DNA of 48,440 nt. It comes from Pseudobutyrivibrio sp. OR37. GTDB lineage: Bacteria > Bacillota > Clostridia > Lachnospirales > Lachnospiraceae. Made by a program: the position numbers and the translations under genes. The DNA lies in NCBI RefSeq assembly GCF_900113655.1, contig NZ_FOQF01000028.1, forward strand, positions 1-48,440, in the 5' to 3' direction. Of the stretch, positions 35,874-44,787 are shown one piece after another. The notes below the pieces were generated by a model that ran no database searches, was not told the DNA's origin, and saw only the letters and a program-made list of their open reading frames with translations. The first letter of the stretch is position 1, and each line of letters begins with the position of its first letter.

Positions 35874-38234
35874 ATGTTTATTTCAATGAATTGGATCTCT
35901 GATTTTGTTGACCTTAGTGGTCTTGACAAGATGGAGCTTATTGCAAAGTTCTCTCTTGCAACAGCAGAGGTTGAAAATGATATTTTCCACAAAGGTGAGG
36001 ATTTATCTGGAGTTGTAGTTGCTGAAATCAAATCAGTAGAAGAGCATCCAGAATCAAAGAAGCTTCATCTTTTAAAGGTAGATGCTGGTGACGGTAAGCT
36101 TACAGATGTTGTCTGTGGTGCGCCAAACGTTCGCGTTGGCATGAAGACAGCTTTCGCAAAGGTAGGAGCACAGCTTGGCGATATCACAATCGCTCCAAGA
36201 CCACTTGCAGGCTACGATTCTTACGGAATGTGCTGTTCTGAAAAGGAAATCGGAATTTCTGATAACAACGACGGTATCATGGACATCACAGAGGATGTGG
36301 CAAATGGTACTGATATTAAGGATTTATACGAAATCGATGATATCATCTTCGAAGTTGATAATAAGTCACTTACAAACCGTCCTGACCTTTGGGGACACTA
36401 CGGAATCGCTAGAGAGTTCGCTACAATCGCAAAGCGTCCTCTTAAGGAGCTTCCTACACTTGATTTAAGCAAGTACGACAATCTTGAAAAGGTTGATCTT
36501 AAGATTGAGGATGAGCTTTGCCAGAGATATTCATCTCTTAAGGTAGAGAACATCGAAAAGAATGTTGCACCAATGAATATGCGTATTCGTTTATTCTACT
36601 GCGGCATGAGAGGAATCAATCTTCTTGCAGATTTAACAAACTACATCATGCTTGAAATGGGCCAGCCAATGCACGCATTCGATTCACGTAAGGCTGAAAA
36701 GATTCGTGTTAAGAGATTTGACAAGCCTTTTACATTTACAACACTTGATGGAGTAGAGCGTAACATCGATGAAAACACACTTATGATTTGCAATGGTGAC
36801 ACACCAGTTGCTATCGCTGGTATCATGGGTGGTCTTGATTCAGAAATCGTTGAAGATACAACAACACTTACACTTGAGTCAGCTACATTTAATGCAGCTT
36901 CAATCAGAAAGAGCGCAGTTCGTCTTGCTCACAGAACAGATGCATCTGCTCGCTACGAAAAGAGTCTTGATCCAGAAATGACTACCGTTGCCATCGCTCG
37001 TTTCATGAAGCTCCTTTCTGAAATTGATCCAGGTGTCAAGGTTGTATCCGCGCTTACTGATGATTATCCATTCCATTATCCACATGTTGCACTTGATTTT
37101 GACAAGGATTTTGTGGATAAGTACACTGGAATTGAAATTACAAATGAGCACATTGTGGATACCCTTACAGCTTTAGGCTTTAAGGTAACTCAGGATGGGG
37201 ATAACTTCCATGTAGATGTACCATCTTATCGTGCAACTAAGGATATCAGCCTTAAGGCAGATATCATCGAAGAAATCACACGTATCTACGGATATGATAA
37301 CTTCGAACTTTCTACAACAAATGCACCTCTTTACCCAGTTCGTATGGCAGAGGACAAAAACGTTGAAGATAGAATTAAGGATATCCTTGTTAAGAGATTT
37401 AGACTTCATGAGGTTCATTCTTATGTATGGCAGTATGCTGATGAATACAAGAAGCTTGGAATGGAAGTAGAGGACAACATTAAGCTTGCTAACTCTACAA
37501 ACCCTAACATTGAAACACTTCGTCGTTCAATCATTCCTACACAGCTTTGTCAGGTTAACTACAACACAGGCTATGCTACTGATTTTGGTATCTTTGAGGT
37601 TGGTCGTGTAGTGGAAGGCCTCAAGGAAGATGGTCTTTGCGACGAGCACAAAAAGCTTTGCATTACATTATTCTCAAAGACAAAGTCTCTCGAAAAGCTT
37701 TATTTTGAGCTTCGTGATATGATTGCTGAGACTATTGAGGATGTTAGACACAAGGCTCTTTCTTACAAGACACTTGAGGCTACTCATTCTTATGAGCATC
37801 CTAAGAATTTATACAGCTTAGTACTTGATGATACTGTTATTGGTGAGATGGGCGTTGCACATCCACTAGTTTCAAAGAAGATTGATAAGAAGGCAGCTAT
37901 CGTATTTGCAGAAATCGATATCGAGGCACTTGCAGATATTAAACAACAGCCTATTTCTTATGAGGAACCTTCAAAGTATCCTTCAATTGAAGTAGATTTA
38001 TCATTTATTGCCGAGAAATTTTCAGAAATAAATGATACAATAAAAGTAACAGCTGGAGATATACTGAAAAAGGTAGGAGTTGCCGATGTATATTCTGATG
38101 GTTCTAGCAAGTCAATTACAGTCAGACTTCTCTTTGGTGATGATGAGCGTACACTTACTCACGAGGAAGTTCAGAAGGTTGTTGACGATATAGTAGAGAA
38201 GCTTAAGAATAAGGGCATCAATCTTAAGGGGTAA
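35874..38234 (+). CDS. pheT: Phenylalanyl-tRNA synthetase beta subunit
   Basis: A 786-aa protein of normal length, started by GGGAGG then ATG 35874. Domains in order: N-terminal EMAP/tRNA-binding fold (about 40-150; HPESKKLHLLKVDAGDG), B3/B4 editing domain (about 200-390, with RLAHRTDASARYEKSLDP), B5 domain (about 400-475; IIEEITRIYGYDNF), the inactive synthetase-like core (about 490-680), and the FDX-ACB anticodon-binding domain at the C-terminus (KYPSIEVDLSFI to the end). The editing domain clears Tyr-tRNA-Phe. It forms an operon with pheS; no T-box leader was seen in front of either gene. Confidence 0.97.
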   Translation: MFISMNWISDFVDLSGLDKMELIAKFSLATAEVENDIFHKGEDLSGVVVAEIKSVEEHPESKKLHLLKVDAGDGKLTDVVCGAPNVRVGMKTAFAKVGAQLGDITIAPRPLAGYDSYGMCCSEKEIGISDNNDGIMDITEDVANGTDIKDLYEIDDIIFEVDNKSLTNRPDLWGHYGIAREFATIAKRPLKELPTLDLSKYDNLEKVDLKIEDELCQRYSSLKVENIEKNVAPMNMRIRLFYCGMRGINLLADLTNYIMLEMGQPMHAFDSRKAEKIRVKRFDKPFTFTTLDGVERNIDENTLMICNGDTPVAIAGIMGGLDSEIVEDTTTLTLESATFNAASIRKSAVRLAHRTDASARYEKSLDPEMTTVAIARFMKLLSEIDPGVKVVSALTDDYPFHYPHVALDFDKDFVDKYTGIEITNEHIVDTLTALGFKVTQDGDNFHVDVPSYRATKDISLKADIIEEITRIYGYDNFELSTTNAPLYPVRMAEDKNVEDRIKDILVKRFRLHEVHSYVWQYADEYKKLGMEVEDNIKLANSTNPNIETLRRSIIPTQLCQVNYNTGYATDFGIFEVGRVVEGLKEDGLCDEHKKLCITLFSKTKSLEKLYFELRDMIAETIEDVRHKALSYKTLEATHSYEHPKNLYSLVLDDTVIGEMGVAHPLVSKKIDKKAAIVFAEIDIEALADIKQQPISYEEPSKYPSIEVDLSFIAEKFSEINDTIKVTAGDILKKVGVADVYSDGSSKSITVRLLFGDDERTLTHEEVQKVVDDIVEKLKNKGINLKG

Positions 38235-38262
38235 TCATTATTAATTGTTGGGAGGCATGAGC

Positions 38263-38610
38263 ATGGAAGAGAAGAGAAAAAACAAAAGATTGGATATTGA
38301 CGTAAAGGTCGAAATCGAGAGAATCGATGAAGAAAACATCACCACTGTTAAATACATGGAGGTTGATGTAGTTAATATTTCAAAAACAGGTTTAGCTTTC
38401 AGAGTACCAGAAATCAAATTTGAAGTTGGTGCATGTTTTGATGCTAAAATCCAAATCTGGACCAAGGAAACAATCGATACAGTATTTAAGGTTGTTCGTG
38501 TAAATGAATTGGATAATGGTATCTTTGAGTATGGATGCATCTTTGTTGGAATGACAGATACAGATGCTTTGAAAATCGAAATCTACCAGCTCTTTAATGA
38601 TGCACAATAG
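38263..38610 (+). CDS. PilZ domain protein (c-di-GMP receptor)
   Basis: A 115-aa protein. ATG 38263 is chosen because GGGAGG at 38250-38255 is then 7 nt away; the earlier ATG at 38257 is too close to that site. The PilZ c-di-GMP-binding elements are present: RKNKR near the N-terminus (RxxxR) and VNISKTGLAF (N/DxSxxG). The rest is the small beta barrel alone, with no attached output domain. It should bind cyclic di-GMP and act through a partner protein, commonly affecting motility or exopolysaccharide. The partner is not indicated by the neighbours. Confidence 0.85.
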   Translation: MEEKRKNKRLDIDVKVEIERIDEENITTVKYMEVDVVNISKTGLAFRVPEIKFEVGACFDAKIQIWTKETIDTVFKVVRVNELDNGIFEYGCIFVGMTDTDALKIEIYQLFNDAQ

Positions 38611-38634
38611 TATATTTATTGGGAGAATATTTAC

Positions 38635-39513
38635 GTGAATACTAGTATAATTTTTCCGAATTTGCATATTACTCTTGATAATGTTGGAAAAGGATTCTAT
38701 ATTGGATCCTTTTTCATTGCATTTTACGGGGTAATTATTGCAATCGGAATGCTTATTGGAGTCAGTTTTATTCTTAAGGAAGCAAAGCGTGTAGGCTTTA
38801 ATGAAGATGAGTTCCTAGACATCTGTATTATCACAATTATAGTTGGAGTTTTAGGAGCTAGAATCTATTATGTTGTTTTTGCCTGGGATTATTACAAGGG
38901 TAATCCAATCAGCGTTTTCAATATAAGGCAAGGAGGCTTGGCTATATACGGAGGTGTACTTTTTGGAATTGCCTGCGTATATATTTTATCTCGCATAAAA
39001 AAGCTTGATTTCCTTAAGGTTATGGATGTGGCAATGTTTGGCGTAATAATCGGCCAAATATGTGGAAGATGGGGCAATTTCTTTAATAGAGAGGCCTTTG
39101 GGCAGTACACAGATGGCTTATTTGCGATGCTGCTTCCACTTGATGCAATACGTTCCATGGATGATGTTACCACTGAAATGCTTACAAACCTCGTAACTGT
39201 TAACGGAGTGGATTACATTTCAGTTCATCCTACATTCCTATATGAATCCCTTTGGAATTTAGGTTTGTTGGTATTGCTTATATGCACCAGAAAGAAAAAG
39301 CCTTTTGACGGCTATGTTTTCTTTATGTATTTGATAATCTACGGAGCTGGCCGCTTCTGGATAGAAGGCTTACGTACAGATCAATTGAAATTGTGGGCAA
39401 CAGGCCTGCCGGTTTCTCAATTGTTGGCAGCGGTCTTGGTGGTTCTAGGAACGGGATTATTTGTATATAATTTTAAAAAGCAAGGTGCTGAAATAGTAAA
39501 AAAAGAAAAATAA
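38635..39513 (+). CDS. lgt: Prolipoprotein diacylglyceryl transferase
   Basis: A 292-aa membrane enzyme starting at a GTG with GGGAG upstream. It moves a diacylglyceryl group from phosphatidylglycerol to the lipobox cysteine of prolipoproteins, such as those at 450, 1657 and 12612. About seven membrane segments are visible. The Lgt signature GRWGNFFNREAFG lies at about residues 144-156, and the conserved RQGGLAIYGGVLFG and GRFWIEGLRTDQLK are also present. It lies 24 nt after the PilZ gene and ends before a strong terminator. Confidence 0.96.
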   Translation: MNTSIIFPNLHITLDNVGKGFYIGSFFIAFYGVIIAIGMLIGVSFILKEAKRVGFNEDEFLDICIITIIVGVLGARIYYVVFAWDYYKGNPISVFNIRQGGLAIYGGVLFGIACVYILSRIKKLDFLKVMDVAMFGVIIGQICGRWGNFFNREAFGQYTDGLFAMLLPLDAIRSMDDVTTEMLTNLVTVNGVDYISVHPTFLYESLWNLGLLVLLICTRKKKPFDGYVFFMYLIIYGAGRFWIEGLRTDQLKLWATGLPVSQLLAAVLVVLGTGLFVYNFKKQGAEIVKKEK

Positions 39514-39526
39514 ATTGTATTTTTTT

Positions 39527-39556
39527 AAAGACATTGGATATCCAATGTCTTTTTTT
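39527..39556 (+). terminator. lgt terminator
   Basis: AAAGACATTGGA and TCCAATGTCTTT form a perfect 12-bp stem (39527-39552) around TA, running into a T-tract to 39556. It separates the pheS-lgt region from the division cluster. Confidence 0.85.
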
Positions 39557-39600
39557 ATGCACTTTTTTATCAGATATTGTGTTTTTTGTGGTCTGGCCCA

Positions 39601-39617
39601 CCACTTTCTACCACATC
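39601..39617 (-). promoter_or_regulatory. Two MraZ-box-like repeats in reverse orientation
   Basis: Read on the minus strand, the sequence has GATGTGG and AAAGTGG, with the GTGG cores 10 nt apart, the same spacing as the forward boxes about 85 nt downstream. Their role is uncertain. Confidence 0.4.
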
Positions 39618-39693
39618 TAGAATATGCCAGAAAACATTGATTTTTCACGGTTCTTGGGTTGCGTCAAAAGCTTTAATGGTATAAAATGTAGTT

Positions 39694-39735
39694 AAAAGTG
39701 GAGGAAAGTGGAATAAAAGTGTCACAAAGTGGTGG
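39694..39735 (+). promoter_or_regulatory. MraZ-binding boxes upstream of mraZ
   Basis: Four AAAGTG-type repeats start their GTG cores at 39698, 39708, 39719 and 39729, that is every 10-11 nt on the same DNA face. Three are AAAGTGG and one (39719) is AAAGTGT. MraZ is known to repress its own dcw promoter through such tandem boxes. A -10-like TATAAA (39680-39685) lies directly upstream, so bound MraZ would sit over the transcription start. Confidence 0.8.
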
Positions 39736-39753
39736 AAAGGAGGAAATGCTGAT

Positions 39754-40185
39754 ATGTTCATGGGCGAATACTGTCACAATCTAGACGCTAAAAATCGTCT
39801 TATTATGCCAGCTAAGTTTCGTGAGCAGCTAGGAGAGCATTTCATTGCCACTAAAGGACTTGATGGATGCTTGTTTGTCTATCCTATGAGCGAATGGGAG
39901 ACAATCGAAGCAAAGTTTAGAGAGATTCCACTTACCACAAAGGATGCTAGAAAATTCTCGCGTTTCTTCTTTGCAGGAGCAGCAGAGTGTGATGTGGATA
40001 AGCAGGGAAGAGTACTTATCCCTTCTACATTAAAGGAATATGCTGGCATCGATAAGGAAGTAGTTTCAGTAGGTGTTTTAAACAGAGTTGAAATCTGGTC
40101 TAAGGAAAGATGGCAGGATGAAGGCACCTACGATGATATGGATGAAATCGCAGAACACATGGCTGAGTTAGGATTGGGAATCTAA
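39754..40185 (+). CDS. mraZ: Transcriptional regulator MraZ
   Basis: A 143-aa protein with two AbrB-like half domains, each with the DxxxR motif: [15 protein letters not shown] and [14 protein letters not shown]. It forms a ring-shaped oligomer and binds the tandem boxes in front of its own gene. GGAGG precedes ATG 39754. Its stop codon shares a base with the rsmH start (TAATG), so both are coupled. Confidence 0.95.
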   Translation: MFMGEYCHNLDAKNRLIMPAKFREQLGEHFIATKGLDGCLFVYPMSEWETIEAKFREIPLTTKDARKFSRFFFAGAAECDVDKQGRVLIPSTLKEYAGIDKEVVSVGVLNRVEIWSKERWQDEGTYDDMDEIAEHMAELGLGI

Positions 40186-41123
40186 TGGAATTTAATCATT
40201 ATTCAGTTCTCTTGAATGAGACAATCGACAATTTAAATATTAAACCAGACGGGATTTATGTTGATGGTACCCTTGGCGGTGGCGGACATTCATACGAAAT
40301 CGCTAGTCGACTTACCACTGGACACCTCTATGGCTTCGATCAGGACACGGACGCATTAAAGGCAGCTGGTGAGCGACTCGCTCCTTTCAAGGATAGGGTT
40401 ACCACAATTCATAGCAATTATGAATTTATGAAGGAACGCCTTGATGAAATCGGAGTTGATAAGGTTGACGGAATCATGCTTGACCTTGGCGTGTCTAGCT
40501 TCCAGTTAGATGAAGCAGACAGAGGCTTCACCTATAGGGTAGAGGATGCACCTTTGGACATGCGTATGGACAAGGACAAGGAAATGACAGCGGCGGATAT
40601 TGTAAATACTTATTCTCCAGAAGATTTAACAAGAGTCTTGTTTACCTATGGCGAGGAAAAGTTTTCCAAGCAGATAGTTAAAAATATTGTAAAGGCAAGG
40701 GAGGTTGCTCCTATCCTTACAGCAGGACAGCTTAATGAAATCATAGCAGCAAGTATTCCAAAGAAGGCTCAGGTGGGCCAGGGACATCCTTCAAAGAGAA
40801 CCTATCAGGCTCTTCGAATAGAATTAAACAGGGAGTTAACAGTCTTAGAAGACCATATAGATGATATGATTGACCTTCTAAATCCAGGTGGAAGATTATG
40901 TATTATTACCTTCCATTCCTTGGAGGATAGAATCACGAAGGTCGCTTTCAAGAGAAATGAAGATCCATGCACATGCCCAAAGAATTTTCCAGTTTGTGTG
41001 TGTGGCAAGAAATCAAAGGGAAAGGTTGTTACCAGAAAACCAATCCTTCCAAGTGAAAAGGAACTAGAAGAAAATTCAAGATCAAAAAGCGCAAAGCTTA
41101 GAGTATTTGAAAAAATTGATTAA
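40185..41123 (+). CDS. rsmH: 16S rRNA (cytosine(1402)-N(4))-methyltransferase
   Basis: A 312-aa SAM-dependent methyltransferase (MraW). It methylates N4 of C1402 in the ribosomal P site. Family landmarks are [15 protein letters not shown] at the N-terminus, SAM-binding [62 protein letters not shown] and the [11 protein letters not shown] end. A cysteine-rich segment ([15 protein letters not shown]) may bind metal. It is second in the dcw cluster, as usual. Confidence 0.96.
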   Translation: MEFNHYSVLLNETIDNLNIKPDGIYVDGTLGGGGHSYEIASRLTTGHLYGFDQDTDALKAAGERLAPFKDRVTTIHSNYEFMKERLDEIGVDKVDGIMLDLGVSSFQLDEADRGFTYRVEDAPLDMRMDKDKEMTAADIVNTYSPEDLTRVLFTYGEEKFSKQIVKNIVKAREVAPILTAGQLNEIIAASIPKKAQVGQGHPSKRTYQALRIELNRELTVLEDHIDDMIDLLNPGGRLCIITFHSLEDRITKVAFKRNEDPCTCPKNFPVCVCGKKSKGKVVTRKPILPSEKELEENSRSKSAKLRVFEKID

Positions 41124-41207
41124 GGAGATTAAAAAGCAGGCAGCTTTTTATGTATTGAAAAGGGAGTTTATTGCTAGTTTTACAAGCGAGAGTTTAGGAG
41201 TTAGAAA

Positions 41208-41696
41208 ATGCAAGAAGTTAGAACTTATTATTACAATCAGGGGAATGCGGTTAGGAAAGAGACAGAATTAGTCTTAAGCCCTGCTAGAAGTCTGCCTACT
41301 AGAGAACAACGAGAACGAGAAAAGCGTGAAGAAGCCAAAAGACTTCAGAAGATTACAGATAGAAGAAGAGCGGCGGCTCTTAGAAAAAATAGATTATTAA
41401 CAGGTTATATGATAGCGGCGGTTGTGCTTACTTGTCTGATGCTTGTTGGATATGTTGGTTTGCAAACAAGCGTTACCACAAGAATGAATCATATTGCAGA
41501 TTTACAAAACGAGTTATCAACTGTAAATGCTGATAACAAGGCTGCAGAAAGCAGAATCGCAACTACAACAAATCTTTCGGAAATTAAAGATAAAGCCATA
41601 AATGAACTAGGAATGGTGTATGCAACCAACAATCAAATAGTGTATTATAGTGTAGATGGTTCCGACTACATGAGTCAGTATCAGGATATTCCATAG
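41208..41696 (+). CDS. ftsL: FtsL/DivIC-like division protein
   Basis: A 162-aa bitopic protein. A basic N-terminal cytoplasmic tail (about 1-65, rich in Arg/Glu: TREQREREKREEAKR) precedes one membrane segment (about 66-86) and a short coiled coil outside (HIADLQNELSTVNADNKAAE). The C-terminus AINELGMVYATNNQIVYY is typical of FtsL/DivIC. It should join FtsQ/DivIB and the division PBP in the septal complex. It has low sequence conservation, so the name relies on topology and on its place between rsmH and the PBP gene. TAGGAG site 8 nt upstream. Confidence 0.82.
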   Translation: MQEVRTYYYNQGNAVRKETELVLSPARSLPTREQREREKREEAKRLQKITDRRRAAALRKNRLLTGYMIAAVVLTCLMLVGYVGLQTSVTTRMNHIADLQNELSTVNADNKAAESRIATTTNLSEIKDKAINELGMVYATNNQIVYYSVDGSDYMSQYQDIP

Positions 41697-41711
41697 AATA
41701 GAGATTCAGCA

Positions 41712-43775
41712 ATGGCTAGTAATAAAAGACGAAGATTAAAACCGAATAATAAAATATTAAAAAGAATGCAACGCAAGCTCTGGGTAGTTTTCGGAATTGT
41801 TTGTATTCTTTTTGTTGTTCTAATAGGTCGAGTAATGTACATTCAGCACACTAGTGGTGATAAGTACGAAAAGATTGTATTGTCCCAGCAGGATTACGAC
41901 AGCACAATTATCCCATTCCAAAGGGGAAATATAGTCGATTCCAGAGGTACAGTTCTTGCAACTAGTGTTGATGTTTACAACGTTATCTTGGATTGCAAGG
42001 TTTTAAATGGAAATGATAAAAAATTTCCAGGAAGCACTCAGGCTACAATTAATCTTGTTACCGAATGCTTCGATGAGATAGATGCAGATAAAATCAAAAC
42101 ACAGCTTTCAAAAAACGCTAATAGTCAGTACTATGTTTTAGCAAAGAGAGTATCCTATGAGGAGATGGCTGATTTCCAGGAGAAAAAAGCATCAGAGGGT
42201 AATAAAGGAAAGATTTTTGGCATCTGGTTTGAAAAGGAATATATTAGACAGTATCCTTATGGCTCACTTGCTGCAGCCACAATAGGTTATGCTAGTAGTG
42301 GTAATGTTGGTGTTATCGGTCTTGAGAATAAATATTCATCAATACTAAATGGTATTAATGGTCGTACCTATGGATATCTGAATTCCGATAATAATTTAGA
42401 GCAGACTACAATTGATGCCACAAATGGAAATAATATTGTTTTATCACTGGATGTTAATATTCAGACTATCGTAGAAAAGGCTGTTGCAGATTGGAATGCA
42501 ACCACAGCAGCCAACTGGAATGCAGAGCATCCGGATGAGCCAGAGACCTTCGGTTCAAAACATACAGCGGTGCTTGTTATGAACCCAAATAATGGTGAAA
42601 TATATGCCATGGCTCAATACCCAAATTTCGATTTGAACAATCCTAGAGATTTGACACCATACTTCTCACAGGAAGATATTGATGCCATGGATCAGGATCA
42701 GAAGATGGATGAGCTTAACAAAATATGGCAGAACTTTTGCATTACCTATACTTATGAGCCAGGTTCTACCTTTAAGCCATTTACAGTTGCAATGGGGCTT
42801 GAAACCGGAGATTTAACTGGTGATGAAACCTATTTTTGCGATGGTGGTGAAATGATTCCTGGCTACCCTAAGCTAGTAAAGTGTGTTGCTCATAATAAGG
42901 GTGGACATGGTACTCAGACCATTGCAGACGCACTTTCCAATTCCTGCAATGATGCTCTTATGCAGATGGTTCGTGTGATTGGACCTGAAACTTTTTCTGA
43001 TTATCAGTCTATTTTCGGCTTTGGACAAAAGACAGGCATCGATTTAACAGGAGAGGCTAGTACAGCTAGCCTTATATATAGTAAGGAAGATTTGAATTCT
43101 GCTATCAACTTAGCTACAAATTCCTTCGGTCAGAACTTTAATACTACTATGATTCAGCTGGGCACAGGTTTTTGTTCTTTGATTAATGGTGGATATTTAT
43201 ACGAACCACATCTTGTTACAAAGATTACAGATTCAAATGGAAATACAGTTTCAGAAATAGAGCCTGTTGTTCAAAAAAGAACAATCTCTAAGGAAACTGG
43301 AGACTTAATAAAAAGCTATTTGGAATATGTTGTTTCTGATGGTACAGGTAAAACTGCCGGTGTAGATGGCTATCGAATTGGAGGAAAGACAGGTACTGCC
43401 GAAAAGCTTCCTCGTGGAAATCACAAATATTTAGTTTCATTTATTGGCTTTGCACCAGTTGATAATCCGCAGGTAGTGGTGTATGTTATTGTAGATGAGC
43501 CTGGAGTAGGAGCAATTGGAAATAACCAAGCTCACAGTAGCTTTGCCCAAGAGATATGTCACAATATTTTCGAACAGATATTGCCATATCTTGGCGTTGA
43601 ATCCTCTCTTACAGAGGAGGAGCAGGCACAGGCTGCTCAATCCTTAACAGAGCAGGCGCAGGCTACACCTGACGAAGGTGTTACAGAGGATACCCCAGAA
43701 GGAGCAGAGTCCACAGCAGATCCATCTGAAACACCAGAGGTTTCAGAAGACACTGAGGATGTACCAGGTCAATAA
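41712..43775 (+). CDS. ftsI: Division penicillin-binding protein (class B transpeptidase, FtsI/PBP2-like)
   Basis: A 687-aa class B PBP. One N-terminal membrane segment (about 20-42) is followed by the PBP dimerisation domain (IIPFQRGNIVDSRGTVLATS) and a transpeptidase domain with the three active-site motifs: S352-T-F-K355 (EPGSTFKPF), S409-N-S411 and K559-T-G (GGKTGTAEK). It cross-links septal peptidoglycan and is the target of beta-lactams. There is no PASTA domain. Instead the last 60 residues are a Glu/Thr/Pro/Gln-rich disordered tail. It sits between ftsL and mraY, so a division role rather than elongation or sporulation is inferred. Confidence 0.92.
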   Translation: MASNKRRRLKPNNKILKRMQRKLWVVFGIVCILFVVLIGRVMYIQHTSGDKYEKIVLSQQDYDSTIIPFQRGNIVDSRGTVLATSVDVYNVILDCKVLNGNDKKFPGSTQATINLVTECFDEIDADKIKTQLSKNANSQYYVLAKRVSYEEMADFQEKKASEGNKGKIFGIWFEKEYIRQYPYGSLAAATIGYASSGNVGVIGLENKYSSILNGINGRTYGYLNSDNNLEQTTIDATNGNNIVLSLDVNIQTIVEKAVADWNATTAANWNAEHPDEPETFGSKHTAVLVMNPNNGEIYAMAQYPNFDLNNPRDLTPYFSQEDIDAMDQDQKMDELNKIWQNFCITYTYEPGSTFKPFTVAMGLETGDLTGDETYFCDGGEMIPGYPKLVKCVAHNKGGHGTQTIADALSNSCNDALMQMVRVIGPETFSDYQSIFGFGQKTGIDLTGEASTASLIYSKEDLNSAINLATNSFGQNFNTTMIQLGTGFCSLINGGYLYEPHLVTKITDSNGNTVSEIEPVVQKRTISKETGDLIKSYLEYVVSDGTGKTAGVDGYRIGGKTGTAEKLPRGNHKYLVSFIGFAPVDNPQVVVYVIVDEPGVGAIGNNQAHSSFAQEICHNIFEQILPYLGVESSLTEEEQAQAAQSLTEQAQATPDEGVTEDTPEGAESTADPSETPEVSEDTEDVPGQ

Positions 43776-43821
43776 TTATTTGTTTAATCAATTTTAGTTA
43801 TTTTTGGATTGGAGTTATATT

Positions 43822-44769
43822 ATGTTTGAAGTTTTTTTACCAATGTTAGTAAGCTTTATTATAGTGTTAATACTAGGACCTATTTGTATTCCTCTCTTAA
43901 GACGTCTTAAGATGGGTAACACTGAAAGAGAATACATTAAAGAACACAAGCTAAAGAACGGCACACCTTCAATGGGTGGAATTATGATTCTTATTGCTTT
44001 TTCTATTGTAGGTTTTTATTATGCTAGATTTAGTCCACATATTTACCCAATCCTTTACCTTACATTAGGCTTTGGTATTATTGGTTTCGTTGATGATTTT
44101 TTAAAGGCAATCAAGCACAGCTCTGATGGCTTAAAGGCATGGCAGAAGATGCTTGGCCAGCTCCTTGTAACAACTGGCTTTGCAGTATACATGGTTAAAT
44201 TTTCTGATGTAAACTTGGAAATCAGAATCCCATATACTGGCGCTTTTATAGATATAGGCTGGCTTGCAGTTGTAGTTTTATATCTTGCAGTTTTGGGAAC
44301 AGTTAACGGTGCCAACTTTACAGACGGCTTAGACGGACTTGCAACATCAGTAACACTTGTTATCGCTGCATTTTTCGGAATAGTTTCAATCACCTTATAT
44401 TCAGATATCACTCCAGCAGCTGCTGCCATGGTTGGTGCGCTTCTTGGATTTTTAATGTTTAATGTACATCCAGCTAAAATTTTCATGGGTGATACAGGCT
44501 CACTTGCTTTAGGCGGATTTGTTGCAGCAAGTGCTTACATGTTAAAAATGCCTGTATTCATTATTTTAGTTGCACTTATTTATTTAGTAGAAGTTTTATC
44601 AGTTATTCTTCAGGTAGGCTATTTTAAGCTTACTCACGGAAAACGTATTTTTAGAATGGCGCCTATTCATCACCATTACGAATTAGGTGGCTGGTCAGAA
44701 GTAAAGGTTGTGGCAGTATTTACAACAGTTACTATTTTCTTGTGCGTATTTGCATATTATTTAGTATAA
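43822..44769 (+). CDS. mraY: Phospho-N-acetylmuramoyl-pentapeptide transferase
   Basis: A 315-aa protein with about ten membrane segments. ATG 43822 is supported by GGAG 7 nt upstream; the earlier in-frame TTG has no such site. It makes lipid I from UDP-MurNAc-pentapeptide and undecaprenyl phosphate. Active-site elements are NGTPSMGGIMIL, GFVDDFLKAIKHSSDGL (Asp pair), NGANFTDGLDGLA, HPAKIFMGDTGSLALGG and MAPIHHHYELGGWSE (His cluster). Confidence 0.96.
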   Translation: MFEVFLPMLVSFIIVLILGPICIPLLRRLKMGNTEREYIKEHKLKNGTPSMGGIMILIAFSIVGFYYARFSPHIYPILYLTLGFGIIGFVDDFLKAIKHSSDGLKAWQKMLGQLLVTTGFAVYMVKFSDVNLEIRIPYTGAFIDIGWLAVVVLYLAVLGTVNGANFTDGLDGLATSVTLVIAAFFGIVSITLYSDITPAAAAMVGALLGFLMFNVHPAKIFMGDTGSLALGGFVAASAYMLKMPVFIILVALIYLVEVLSVILQVGYFKLTHGKRIFRMAPIHHHYELGGWSEVKVVAVFTTVTIFLCVFAYYLV

Positions 44770-44787
44770 GGAGTTGGGGAAGAGTTT

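Noticed and set aside
44055-44486. 143-codon open frame antisense to mraY
   Set aside because: Shadow of a conserved membrane gene; low-complexity composition and no start signal.
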